From: Breoghania sp037026715
Lineage (GTDB): Bacteria > Pseudomonadota > Alphaproteobacteria > Rhizobiales > Stappiaceae
Reading direction: 5' to 3'
Length of the DNA: 64,000 nt
Assembly: GCF_037026715.1 (NCBI RefSeq)
Contig: NZ_JBANCG010000009.1
Coordinates: 1 to 64,000 of the forward strand
A model generated the notes under the pieces. It was not told the origin of the DNA. It did no database searches and worked only from the letters and a program-made list of their open reading frames with translations. The position numbers were made by a program, and so were the translations under genes. Shown here piece by piece: positions 32,077 to 41,106 of the stretch (within the stretch, counting starts at the first letter, position 1; the number at the start of each line of letters is the position of its first letter).

Positions 32077-33237
32077 TTGCTTCATTCTTCCGACAAATAT
32101 CAGGATATCCGCGATGCGGTGCGGGCGCTTTGCGCCGAGTTTCCCGACGAATATCACCGCAAGGTGGACGAGGAGCGCGCCTATCCGGAGGAATTCGTCG
32201 AGGCGCTGACGAAGGCCGGCTGGATGGCGGCGCTGATCCCGGAGGAATATGGCGGGTCGGGGCTGGGGCTTACCGAAGCCTCGGTGATCATGGAGGAGAT
32301 CAACCGGGCGGGCGGCAATTCGGGTGCCTGCCACGGCCAGATGTACAACATGAACACGCTGGTCCGGCACGGCTCGAAGGAGCAGCGCGACTTCTACCTG
32401 CCGAAGATCGCGGCGGGCGAACTTCGGCTGCAGTCGATGGGCGTGACCGAGCCCACCACCGGCACCGACACCACCAAGATCAAGACGACCGCCGTGCGCA
32501 AGGGCGACCGCTACGTGATCAACGGCCAGAAGGTGTGGATCAGCCGGGTGCAGCATTCCGACCTGATGATCCTGCTGGCGCGCACGACGCCGCTCGCCGA
32601 AGTCAAAAAGAAGTCGGAAGGTCTGTCGATCTTCATCGTGGACATCAAGAAGGCCATGGAAAGCGGGATGACGGTCAAGCCGATCCGCAACATGGTCAAT
32701 CACGAGACAAACGAGCTGTTCTTCGACGATCTGGAGATCCCGGCGGAAAACCTGATCGGCGAGGAGGGCAAGGGCTTCAAGTACATCCTGACCGGGCTCA
32801 ACGCGGAACGCGCGCTGATCGCGGCCGAATGCATCGGCGACGGCTACTGGTTCACCGACCGGGTGACGGCCTACGTTAAGGAGCGCAACGTCTTCGGCCG
32901 GCCTATCGGCCAGAACCAGGGCGTGCAGTTCCCGATTGCGGAAGCCTTCATCGAGATCGAGGCCGCGAGCCTGATGCGCTACGAGGCCTGCCGGCTCTAT
33001 GATGCGGGCGAGCCCTGCGGGGCGCAGGCGAACATGGCGAAATATCTCGCCGCCAAGGCCTCGTGGGAGGCGGCGAATGCCTGCCTGCAGTTCCACGGCG
33101 GCTTCGGTTTCGCCGCCGAATACGACGTGGAACGCAAGTTCCGCGAGACCCGACTCTACCAGGTGGCGCCGATCTCCACCAACCTCATCCTGTCCCATGT
33201 CGCCGAGCACATTCTCGGCCTGCCGCGGTCGTTCTGA
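32077..33237 (+). CDS. Acyl-CoA dehydrogenase
   Basis: The 386-residue protein has the three-domain acyl-CoA dehydrogenase fold: VRALCAEFPDEYHRKVDEE at the N-terminus, the FAD segment LQSMGVTEPTTGTDTTKIKT, RYVINGQKVWIS, and the C-terminal FHGGFGFAAEYDVERKFRETRLYQVAPIS. The TTG at 32077 is chosen because GGAG lies 6 nt upstream and it gives the normal length. The stop overlaps the start of the CoA-transferase gene (TGATG). Substrate is probably a branched or dicarboxylic acyl-CoA. Confidence 0.93.
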   Translation: MLHSSDKYQDIRDAVRALCAEFPDEYHRKVDEERAYPEEFVEALTKAGWMAALIPEEYGGSGLGLTEASVIMEEINRAGGNSGACHGQMYNMNTLVRHGSKEQRDFYLPKIAAGELRLQSMGVTEPTTGTDTTKIKTTAVRKGDRYVINGQKVWISRVQHSDLMILLARTTPLAEVKKKSEGLSIFIVDIKKAMESGMTVKPIRNMVNHETNELFFDDLEIPAENLIGEEGKGFKYILTGLNAERALIAAECIGDGYWFTDRVTAYVKERNVFGRPIGQNQGVQFPIAEAFIEIEAASLMRYEACRLYDAGEPCGAQANMAKYLAAKASWEAANACLQFHGGFGFAAEYDVERKFRETRLYQVAPISTNLILSHVAEHILGLPRSF

Positions 33238-34334
33238 TGGTGTTGCCGTTGGAGGGATTGACGGTCGTTGCCATCGAACAGGCGGTGGCGGCTCCGTTCT
33301 GTACCGCGCGGCTCGCCGATGCGGGCGCGCATGTCATCAAGATCGAGCGGCCGGAAGGCGACTTCGCACGCGGCTACGACGACGTGGCGGCGGGGCAGTC
33401 GAGCTATTTCGTCTGGCTCAACCGCGGCAAGGAATCGCTGACGCTCAACCTTGCATCGGAAAAGGGCAAGGCGCGCCTGAAGGAGCTTGTCGCGGGGGCC
33501 GATGTCATCGTCCAGAACCTCAAGCGCGGTGCACTTGCGCGTCTCGGGTTCGATCCGGAGGAGCTTGTCAGGGACAATCCGCGCCTCATCGTGTGCTCGA
33601 TTTCCGGTTACGGCGAAGGCGGGCCGCTCGCCGATCGCAAGGCCTATGATCTGCTGATCCAGGCGGAATCCGGGCTCTGTTCGATCACCGGCACGGCCGA
33701 CGGCCCCTCTCGGGTCGGGCTCTCCATTGTCGATATCGCGACAGGCGCTACAGCGCATGCGGCCATTCTGGAAGCGCTGATCCGGCGTTCGATAACGGGC
33801 AAGGGCGCCAATATCTCCGTCTCGATGTTCGACGTGATCGCTGAATGGCTGACCGTGCCGCTGCTCAATCACGAGGGTGGCAATCCCCCGAAGCGCATCG
33901 GCCTCGCGCACCCTTCCATCTCGCCGTACGGCGTCTTCGAGACGCGCGACGGCCAGCCGATCCTCATCTCCATCCAGAGCGACCGCGAATGGCGCAAGCT
34001 CGCCGAGATTTTCATCGGCAACGCATCACTCGGGAGTGATCCGAAATTCGCGACCAACGTGGCGCGGGTGGAGAACCGGCCGGAGACGGACGCCATCGTT
34101 GCCGCCGCCTTCGCGCGCCGCGATTGCGACGATGCGATTGAGGCCCTTCTGAAGGCCGATGTGGCGCTCGCCCGGGTGAACGACATGGCCGGGCTTTCCG
34201 CCCATCCGCATCTGCGCCGGATCGAGGTCGAGAGCCCCAACGGGCCGGTGTCCTTTCCTGCGCCGGCGCCGATCTTCGCGGACGAGCAGCGGGCATACGG
34301 TCCGGTACCCGGCCTCGGGCCTGAGGAGGACTGA
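33237..34334 (+). CDS. Type III CoA-transferase (CaiB/BaiF family)
   Basis: The 365-residue protein has the family's N-terminal LEGLTVVAIEQAVAAPFCTARLADAGAHVIKIERPEGDFAR, then NRGKESLTLNL, the nucleophilic aspartate region RKAYDLLIQAESGL and RVGLSIVDIATG. These enzymes move CoA between carboxylic acids through an aspartyl-CoA thioester. Translation is coupled to the dehydrogenase (1-bp overlap), and the CitE-like lyase starts 2 bp after it. The three probably activate, oxidise and cleave one acid. Confidence 0.93.
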   Translation: MVLPLEGLTVVAIEQAVAAPFCTARLADAGAHVIKIERPEGDFARGYDDVAAGQSSYFVWLNRGKESLTLNLASEKGKARLKELVAGADVIVQNLKRGALARLGFDPEELVRDNPRLIVCSISGYGEGGPLADRKAYDLLIQAESGLCSITGTADGPSRVGLSIVDIATGATAHAAILEALIRRSITGKGANISVSMFDVIAEWLTVPLLNHEGGNPPKRIGLAHPSISPYGVFETRDGQPILISIQSDREWRKLAEIFIGNASLGSDPKFATNVARVENRPETDAIVAAAFARRDCDDAIEALLKADVALARVNDMAGLSAHPHLRRIEVESPNGPVSFPAPAPIFADEQRAYGPVPGLGPEED

Positions 34335-34336
34335 CG

Positions 34337-35155
34337 ATGGCCGAAAACCGGTCCCGCGCGGCGGAGGCGATTGCCGCTATCCGCGCGCCGCTCTTTGTGC
34401 CCGCGTCGCGGCCCGATCGTTTCAAAAAGGCCGCCGCCTCGGGTACGGATGCGGTGATCCTCGATCTGGAGGACGCGGTCGGGCCTGCCGACAAGGAGGC
34501 CGCGCGTGAGGCGCTTGCCTGCGATTTCACCGACCTGCCGGTGCTGGTGCGCGTCAACGCCCATCGCACCGCGTGGCATGCGGCGGATATCGCCGCCGTT
34601 GGGACTCTTGCCGTTGCCGCCGTCGTGCTGCCGAAGTCGGAGAACCCGGAGGACGTTGCCCGTGTGGTGTATGCCCTGGGGGCGTCGACGCCGGTCATCG
34701 CGTTGATCGAGAGCGCACGAGGCCTTGCCGAGGCTCGCCGGATAGCAGCCGTTGCCGGCGTGGTGCGACTTGCCTTCGGGTCGATCGATTTTTGTGCCGA
34801 TCTGGGGTGCGAGCACCTTCGAGAGGTGCTGCTGCCCGCTCGTTTCGAGCTTGTCCTTGCCTCCCGGCTTGCGGGGATCGCAGCCCCGATCGATGGGGTG
34901 ACGGCGACATTGGCCGATCTCTCTGTCACGCAATCCGATGCCGCGCATGCCCGCAGCCTCGGCATGAACGGAAAACTCTGCATCCATCCCAAGCAGATCG
35001 AGGTCGTGAAACGTGCCTTCGTGCCAAACGAGGCCGAGGTTCAATGGGCAGAAAGAGTGCTCGCGGCGGGCGATGGGGCGGTTGCGGTCGATGGCGCCAT
35101 GGTCGATGAGCCGGTGCGCATCCGCGCCCGGACCATTCTCTCCGCGGCGCGTTGA
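34337..35155 (+). CDS. HpcH/HpaI aldolase-family lyase (CitE/malyl-CoA lyase-like)
   Basis: The 272-residue protein is of the CitE type: LFVPASRPDRFKKAAASGTDAVILDLEDAVGPADK (substrate Arg and metal-binding Glu/Asp), VALIESARGLAEA, LAFGSIDFCADLG and MNGKLCIHPKQIEVV. Relatives cleave malyl-CoA, citramalyl-CoA or beta-methylmalyl-CoA. GGAGG lies before the ATG. In the trio it should release acetyl-CoA, pyruvate or glyoxylate from a hydroxyacyl-CoA. No hydratase gene is next to it, so one would be needed from elsewhere. Confidence 0.92.
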   Translation: MAENRSRAAEAIAAIRAPLFVPASRPDRFKKAAASGTDAVILDLEDAVGPADKEAAREALACDFTDLPVLVRVNAHRTAWHAADIAAVGTLAVAAVVLPKSENPEDVARVVYALGASTPVIALIESARGLAEARRIAAVAGVVRLAFGSIDFCADLGCEHLREVLLPARFELVLASRLAGIAAPIDGVTATLADLSVTQSDAAHARSLGMNGKLCIHPKQIEVVKRAFVPNEAEVQWAERVLAAGDGAVAVDGAMVDEPVRIRARTILSAAR

Positions 35156-35496
35156 CCGCCTCCTGGAAATCCTTGTCTGGCCGTACCGGATTGACCGCGT
35201 CATCGGCTGGTCTAAATGCCCGCTTTGCTATATGCGCATAATGTGACCATGCTGGCATATTGGTGAAAATGACGCCATTTGCCGGTTTGGATCCGACGGG
35301 TCCGGTCACGGCGGCGCTCCCGAAGCCGCGTCCTGACGGCATGATGCTTTCTGCGTTTCACGCCTCTGGCATTGCTGCTGTCAGGAAGAGATCGTGACCT
35401 GCGGAGGAGGGTGGCAGCGCCTGGTGATATGGCGGCTGTCGGATTTTTCGATTTTCGTCCGGACGGTTTCGGCCGGGCACAATTGTCAGCGAAGGC
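35156..35496. promoter_or_regulatory. 341-bp gap before pyruvate carboxylase
   Basis: I see no gene here. It contains TGTCTGGCCGTAC (35174-35186), one base different from a site at 31907-31919 ahead of the acyl-CoA dehydrogenase operon, and the palindrome TATGCGCATA (35231-35240). It presumably carries the pyc promoter. Confidence 0.45.
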
Positions 35497-38400
35497 ATGA
35501 TGTCCGAATTCAGCAAGATTCTGATCGCCAACCGCGGCGAGATCGCGATCCGCGTGATGCGCGCGGCCAACGAGCTTGGAAAGCGCACTGTCGCGGTCTA
35601 CGCGGAGGAGGACAAGCTCTCTCTTCACCGCTTCAAGGCAGACGAGGCCTACCGGATCGGCGAGGGGCTGGGCCCTGTCGCGGCCTATCTGTCGATCAAG
35701 GAGATCATCCGCGTTGCCAGACACGCGGGCGCGGACGCCATTCATCCCGGCTACGGTCTCCTGTCGGAAAATCCCGCGCTGGTCGACGCCTGCCGCGAAG
35801 CCGGGATCGCCTTCATCGGTCCGTCGGCCGACACCATGCGCAAGCTCGGTGACAAGGCGAGTGCGCGCCGCATCGCGATCGAGGCGGGCGTGCCTGTCAT
35901 TCCGGCCTCCGAGGTGCTGACCGACGACATGGACGCCGCTCGCAAGGTTGCAGACGAGATCGGCTATCCGCTGATGCTCAAGGCATCCTGGGGCGGTGGC
36001 GGTCGCGGCATGCGGCCGATCGCGGGTCCGGGCGAGCTTGAGGAGAAGATCCGAGAAGGCCGGCGCGAGGCAGAGGCCGCCTTCGGCAATGGCGAGGGTT
36101 ATCTGGAAAAGATGATCACCCGCGCCCGTCACGTGGAAGTGCAGATCCTCGGCGATACCCACGGCAGCATCTATCACCTGTGGGAGCGCGATTGTTCCGT
36201 CCAGCGACGCAACCAGAAGGTCGTCGAACGCGCGCCGGCGCCTTATCTCACCACGGCCCAGCGCGAGGAGGTCTGCCGGCTCGGCAAGAAGATCGCGGAG
36301 CATGTCGGCTACGAGTGCGCCGGCACCGTCGAGTTCCTGATGGATATGGAGACGGAGGCCTTCTACTTCATCGAGGTGAACCCGCGCATCCAGGTGGAGC
36401 ACACGGTGACCGAGGAGGTTACCGGTATCGACATCGTGCGCGCGCAGATCCTCATCGCGGAAGGCAAGACGCTCGCCGAGGCGACGGGGATCTCGAGCCA
36501 GGAGAGCGTGGAGCTTTCGGGCAACGCCATCCAGTGTCGGATCACCACGGAAGATCCGACCAACAATTTCATTCCCGACTACGGTCGCATCACCGCCTAT
36601 CGCGGTGCGACGGGCATGGGCATACGGCTCGATGGCGGCACGGCCTATTCGGGGGCTGTGATCACCCGCTACTACGATTCTCTGCTGGAAAAGGTGACCG
36701 CCTGGGCCCCGACGCCGGAGGCGGCAATCGCGCGCATGGACCGGGCATTGCGCGAATTCCGTATTCGCGGTGTTTCGACGAATATTGACTTCGTCATCAA
36801 TCTGTTGCGCCACCCGACTTTCGTGAACGGCGAATACCATACCAAATTCATCGACGAGACCCCGGAGCTGTTCGACTTTCAGGGCCGGCGCGACCGGGCG
36901 ACGAGGATCCTGACCTATATCGCGGACATCACGGTGAACGGCCATCCGGAAACCGCTGGGCGCCCGAGGCCTCCGGCGGATGCGCGCATTCCGGTTCCCC
37001 CGGAAGAGCGTCGCGACACGCCGCCGGCCGGCACGCGCCAGATCCTGCTGGAAAGGGGGCCGCAGGGCGTCGCCGACTGGATGCGCGAGCAGACCCGGCT
37101 GCTGATCACCGACACCGCGATGCGTGATGGCCCGCAGTCGCTCCTGGCGACCCGCATGCGCTCCATCGACATGGTCAAGGTGGCGCCAGCCTATGCAGCG
37201 AACCTGCCGGAACTCTTTTCGGTGGAATGCTGGGGCGGGGCGACCTTCGACGTTGCCTACCGCTTCCTGCAGGAATGCCCCTGGCAGCGCCTGCGGGCCT
37301 TGCGCGCCGCGATGCCGAACCTTCTGACCCAGATGCTGCTGCGTGGCTCCAACGGCGTCGGCTACACCAATTATCCCGACAACGTGGTCCAAGGTTTCGT
37401 CCATCAGGCCGCAACCTCGGGCGTCGACCTTTTCCGCGTGTTCGACAGCCTCAACTGGGTTGAGAACATGCGCGTCGCCATCGATGCGGTCATCGAGACG
37501 GGGCGGATCTGCGAAGGCACGATCTGCTACACCGGTGACCTCGGCAACCCGGATCGGGCGAAGTACGACCTCAAGTACTATCTCGCCATGGCGCGGGAAT
37601 TGCGCGATGCGGGCGTCCATATCCTGGGACTGAAGGACATGGCTGGCCTCCTGAAACCGGCTGCGGCGCGCAAGCTCGTGACCGTCCTGAAGGAGGAGAT
37701 TGGACTTCCCATCCATCTGCACACGCACGATACCGCCGGTATCGCGTGCGCCACGATCCTTGCCGCATCCGAGGCCGGTGTCGATGCCGTCGACTGTGCG
37801 ATGGATTCGCTTTCGGGCAACACCTCGCAGGCGACGCTCGGCACAATCGTGGAAGCGTTGAGCCGCAGCGAGCGCGATACCGGGCTCGATATCGATGCCA
37901 TTCGGGAGATTTCGAACTACTGGGAAGCGGTGCGCGGCCACTACGTGGCTTTCGAGAGCGGCCTGCAGGCGCCCGCATCCGAGGTCTATCTTCACGAGAT
38001 GCCGGGCGGCCAGTTCACCAACCTCAAGGCACAGGCCCGTTCGCTCGGGCTGGAGGAGCGCTGGCACGAGGTCGCCAAGACCTATGCCGAGGTCAACCGG
38101 ATGTTCGGCGACATCGTCAAGGTCACGCCGTCCTCGAAGGTGGTGGGCGACATGGCGCTGATGATGGTCAGCCAGGGGATCACGCGGGCCGAAGTCGAGG
38201 ATCCCGAGCGCGAAATTTCCTTCCCCGACAGTGTCGTAGACATGATGCGCGGCAATCTCGGTCGCCCCGCCGGAGGGTTCCCGGCCACTCTGCAAAAGAA
38301 GATCCTGAAAGGCGAGACGCCGCTCGAAGTCCGTCCCGGCAAGTATCTGCCGCCCGTCGATTTCGAAGCCAAGCGCCGGGAGGCCTCGGGAGCCGCCGGA

Positions 38401-38958
38401 GGGGTTGAGATCGATGACGAAGATCTGAATGCCTATCTGATGTATCCGAAGGTCTTTGCCGACTATCGCAAACGGTTCGAGGAATACGGTCCCGTCCGGA
38501 CGCTGCCCACCTACACGTTCTTCTATGGCATGGAGGCGGGTGAGGAGATCAGCGTCGAGATCGATCCGGGCAAGACGCTCGAGATCCGCTGTCAGGCCAT
38601 CGGCGAGACGGACGAACAGGGGAGCGTGAAGGTATTCTTCGAGCTCAACGGGCAGCCGCGGGTGGTTCGCGTCGCGGACCGCCTGCACGGCGGCAGCAAG
38701 GTTCAGACGCGCGCCAAGGCCGAGGAGGGCAATGTGAGCCATGTCGGCGCGCCGATGCCCGGCGTCATCGCTTCTCTCGGCGTCAAGGCGGGGCAGAAGG
38801 TGAGCGCTGGCGATCTGTTGCTGACGATCGAGGCGATGAAGATGGAAACCGGCATTCACGCGCAGCGCGATGCGGTTGTTGCTGCCGTACACATCGCGCC
38901 GGGCGACCAGATCGACGCCAAGGATCTGCTGGTGGAGTTCGAAGCCGCGGAAGCGTGA
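35497..38958 (+). CDS. pyc: Pyruvate carboxylase
   Basis: The 1153-residue single-chain enzyme makes oxaloacetate from pyruvate, bicarbonate and ATP. Domains in order: biotin carboxylase (1 to about 460; ILIANRGEIAIRV, GGGGRGM ATP loop, EVNPRIQVEHTVTE), carboxyltransferase (about 530-1000; DTAMRDGPQSLLATRMR, GGATFDVAYRFL, LKDMAGLL, HLHTHDTAG metal site), and biotin carrier with EAMKME (K1115). Length is standard. It is an anaplerotic enzyme; its nearness to propionate-type and acyl-CoA metabolism may be incidental. ATG at 35497 and 35500 are both possible. Confidence 0.98.
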   Translation: MMSEFSKILIANRGEIAIRVMRAANELGKRTVAVYAEEDKLSLHRFKADEAYRIGEGLGPVAAYLSIKEIIRVARHAGADAIHPGYGLLSENPALVDACREAGIAFIGPSADTMRKLGDKASARRIAIEAGVPVIPASEVLTDDMDAARKVADEIGYPLMLKASWGGGGRGMRPIAGPGELEEKIREGRREAEAAFGNGEGYLEKMITRARHVEVQILGDTHGSIYHLWERDCSVQRRNQKVVERAPAPYLTTAQREEVCRLGKKIAEHVGYECAGTVEFLMDMETEAFYFIEVNPRIQVEHTVTEEVTGIDIVRAQILIAEGKTLAEATGISSQESVELSGNAIQCRITTEDPTNNFIPDYGRITAYRGATGMGIRLDGGTAYSGAVITRYYDSLLEKVTAWAPTPEAAIARMDRALREFRIRGVSTNIDFVINLLRHPTFVNGEYHTKFIDETPELFDFQGRRDRATRILTYIADITVNGHPETAGRPRPPADARIPVPPEERRDTPPAGTRQILLERGPQGVADWMREQTRLLITDTAMRDGPQSLLATRMRSIDMVKVAPAYAANLPELFSVECWGGATFDVAYRFLQECPWQRLRALRAAMPNLLTQMLLRGSNGVGYTNYPDNVVQGFVHQAATSGVDLFRVFDSLNWVENMRVAIDAVIETGRICEGTICYTGDLGNPDRAKYDLKYYLAMARELRDAGVHILGLKDMAGLLKPAAARKLVTVLKEEIGLPIHLHTHDTAGIACATILAASEAGVDAVDCAMDSLSGNTSQATLGTIVEALSRSERDTGLDIDAIREISNYWEAVRGHYVAFESGLQAPASEVYLHEMPGGQFTNLKAQARSLGLEERWHEVAKTYAEVNRMFGDIVKVTPSSKVVGDMALMMVSQGITRAEVEDPEREISFPDSVVDMMRGNLGRPAGGFPATLQKKILKGETPLEVRPGKYLPPVDFEAKRREASGAAGGVEIDDEDLNAYLMYPKVFADYRKRFEEYGPVRTLPTYTFFYGMEAGEEISVEIDPGKTLEIRCQAIGETDEQGSVKVFFELNGQPRVVRVADRLHGGSKVQTRAKAEEGNVSHVGAPMPGVIASLGVKAGQKVSAGDLLLTIEAMKMETGIHAQRDAVVAAVHIAPGDQIDAKDLLVEFEAAEA

Positions 38959-38970
38959 GCGAGATCGCGT

Positions 38971-39012
38971 TGCCCCGGCGCGCTCTTGGTGAGCCTCGCC
39001 GCGCTGGGGGCA
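38971..39012. terminator. Possible hairpin between convergent pyc and marR
   Basis: TGCCCC-GGCGCG (from 38971) can pair imperfectly with CGCGCTGGGGGCA (to 39012) over a loop, in the gap between convergent genes. There is no T-tract, so this is weak support only. Confidence 0.3.
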
Positions 39013-39057
39013 GCGTCGTCTCGACGGAGGGGCTCCCATGCGCGCCGCCGCTGTTAC

Positions 39058-39540
39058 CTACTGAAGTTTCTTCAAGATCTTCAAAAGCGAACGCTGCTCT
39101 GTCCGGGTGAGTGGCGCCAGCGTTTCCTCCGAGACATCAAGGCCGATTTCGGCGTTTTCGGCAAAAAGCTGCCGACCTTCTTCGCTCAGCGAGATCATCT
39201 GGCGGCGGCGATCTTTCGGATCGCGCGCGGTCTCGATCAATCCGCGCGCGTGCAGCCGGTCGACTACGCCCTTCGTGGTGGCGACGTCGAGGCCGACGGT
39301 ACGGCCGAGCTGGTTTTGCGAGACCGAGCCAATCTCGGTGAGCCGCGCCATGACGGCAAATTGCGTCGGCGTCAGACCGCATTGCACCTTCTCGGCAAAC
39401 AGCACGGCGTTGCGCTGGTAGGCCTTGCGCAGCAGGTAACCGATCTGCTCATCGAGAACGTAGCCCCGGGCACGTGGATCGGACGTTCGCCGGCTGTCGT
39501 CCGCCGTTGTGTCGGGCTCTTTTTCTGCGTGGTCGGACAC
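39058..39540 (-). CDS. MarR-family transcriptional regulator
   Basis: The 160-residue protein has a MarR winged helix: LDEQIGYLLRKAYQRNAVLF, GLTPTQFAVMARLTEIGSVSQNQLGRTVGLDVATTKGVVDRLHARGLI, then DPKDRRRQMISLSEEG (the wing). GTG at 39540 with GGAGG just upstream is the likely start. It lies downstream of and in the same direction as the ABC importer and Rieske operon ending at 39621, 80 bp away, so it could control that aromatic-type pathway (inference). Confidence 0.9.
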   Translation of the reverse strand: MSDHAEKEPDTTADDSRRTSDPRARGYVLDEQIGYLLRKAYQRNAVLFAEKVQCGLTPTQFAVMARLTEIGSVSQNQLGRTVGLDVATTKGVVDRLHARGLIETARDPKDRRRQMISLSEEGRQLFAENAEIGLDVSEETLAPLTRTEQRSLLKILKKLQ

Positions 39541-39620
39541 GGTCCCTCCGCGGGCCTGAACGCGGCGGTCGGGTGCCGTCGGGCCGTGGCCTCGCTCATT
39601 GATGAATAAAGGACGCCGGC

Positions 39621-40334
39621 CTAGACCGACAGGTATGCATCGCGGATCTCCGGTTGATTCTCAAGGTCGGCAAAAGAACCGTCGAATTTCTTTTCTCCGC
39701 TTTCGATGATGACGGCGCGGTCCGCGACGATCTTCGCAAAGTGCAGGTTCTGCTCTGAGATGATCACCGTCAGCCCCTGCGCCTTGAACTTCAGGATCGT
39801 CGCGGCCATCTGCTCCACGATGATCGGCGCGATGCCTTCGGATGGCTCGTCCAGTAGCAGCAGGCTCGGATTTCCCATCAGCGTGCGGGCGATTGTCAGC
39901 ATCTGTTGCTCGCCGCCCGACATGGCCTTGCCCTGTGCGTTGCGGCGCTCCCAGAGGTTGGGAAACAGCTCGAACATGTCGGCTTCCGTCCAGAACGGCG
40001 TGTCGGCGCGCCGTGGCTGCCGGCCGACCTCCAGATTCTCCAGGATCGTCAGGTCGGTGAAGATCCGCCGTTCCTCCGGCACATAGCCGAGGCCGAGCCG
40101 GGCGACCTTGTGCGGCGGCATGCCGGTGATTTCGGTTCCGCGAAAGTGCACGCGGCCGCGGCGCGGCCGCACGATCTGCATTATCGATTTCATGGTCGTG
40201 GTCTTGCCGGCGCCATTGCGGCCCAGTAGTGCGACCACCTCGCCGCGATCGATCGAGAAGCCGAGGTCGTTGAGGATATGCGCCTTGCCGTAGAAGCTGT
40301 TCAGTCCTTCGACGGTGAGCATGTGATCAGGCAT
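39621..40334 (-). CDS. livF: Branched-chain-type ABC importer ATPase LivF
   Basis: The 237-residue ATPase is of the LivF type: GRNGAGKTTTMKSI, YVPEERRIFTDLTILENL, MSGGEQQMLTIARTLM, LLLDEPSEGIAP and ISEQNLHFA. The ATG at 40334 has AGGAGG 6 nt upstream, within the end of livG, giving an 8-bp overlap. It is the last gene of the leftward unit beginning near 49421. Confidence 0.95.
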   Translation of the reverse strand: MPDHMLTVEGLNSFYGKAHILNDLGFSIDRGEVVALLGRNGAGKTTTMKSIMQIVRPRRGRVHFRGTEITGMPPHKVARLGLGYVPEERRIFTDLTILENLEVGRQPRRADTPFWTEADMFELFPNLWERRNAQGKAMSGGEQQMLTIARTLMGNPSLLLLDEPSEGIAPIIVEQMAATILKFKAQGLTVIISEQNLHFAKIVADRAVIIESGEKKFDGSFADLENQPEIRDAYLSV

Positions 40335-41106
40335 GGGGAGCCTCCTGCGCCGCATAGAGCGTGCCGCCGCCGAGATAGACTTCCTGCACGTGGGCGTTGG
40401 AGCGGACCTCGGTCGCCGTACCGTCGGCGATCAGCTCGCCCCGGTTCAGCACCATGATGTGATGGGCATGGGCGAAGACGACGTCCATGTCGTGCTCGGT
40501 GAACAGAACGGAGATGCCGCGTTCCTTCACGATGTCGGCGGTGAGCTGCATCAGCGCGATGCGCTCGCGCGGCGCCATGCCCGCCGTCGGCTCGTCCATC
40601 AGCAGCAGCTTCGGCTTGTGGGCAAGGGCAATGGCCAGTTCCAGCCGCTTCAGGTCGCCATAGGCAAGGATCGCGCAGGCACGGTCCGCCTGTTCCGCCA
40701 TGCCGACGACGTCGAGCAGGGCGACGGCCTCCTCGCGGTAGAGCCGGTAGGCGTAGGGCAGCATGGAGAACAGCCGACGATGGTGCGAGATCAGCGCCAT
40801 CTGTACGTTTTCCGCCACCGTCATGGACTGGTAGGTGCCGGTGATCTGGAATGTGCGGCCGACGCCGCGCCGCCAGATCTCGCGCGGCGGCAGGCCGGTG
40901 ACCGGCTCGCCGTTGAGCGCGACCTTGCCGCTCGATGGCGGGATCTGGCCCATCAGCATGTTGAAGCAGGTGGACTTGCCGGCCCCGTTCGGGCCGATGA
41001 GAGCTTTGAGTTCGCCGGGGGCGACGTCGAAGCTCACTTCGTGCACGGCACGCAGGCCGCCGAAATAGCGGGTCAGGTTCTTGACGCTGAGGACGGGCGT
41101 GGTCAT
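40327..41106 (-). CDS. livG: Branched-chain-type ABC importer ATPase LivG
   Basis: The 259-residue ATPase has GPNGAGKSTCFNMLMG, VGRTFQITGTYQSMTVAENV, LAYGDLKRLELAIALA, LLLMDEPTAGMAP and FTEHDMDVVF, as in LivG/urea-type importers. Its ATG overlaps the fused permease stop as ATGA. It works with LivF, the LivH-LivM fusion and the binding protein at 43045-44247. Confidence 0.95.
   Translation of the reverse strand: MTTPVLSVKNLTRYFGGLRAVHEVSFDVAPGELKALIGPNGAGKSTCFNMLMGQIPPSSGKVALNGEPVTGLPPREIWRRGVGRTFQITGTYQSMTVAENVQMALISHHRRLFSMLPYAYRLYREEAVALLDVVGMAEQADRACAILAYGDLKRLELAIALAHKPKLLLMDEPTAGMAPRERIALMQLTADIVKERGISVLFTEHDMDVVFAHAHHIMVLNRGELIADGTATEVRSNAHVQEVYLGGGTLYAAQEAPHA

Noticed and set aside
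35212..39039. 1275-codon open frame opposite pyruvate carboxylase
   Set aside because: It is an antisense shadow of a high-GC gene; the translation lacks domains and the plus-strand frame is a full-length pyruvate carboxylase.
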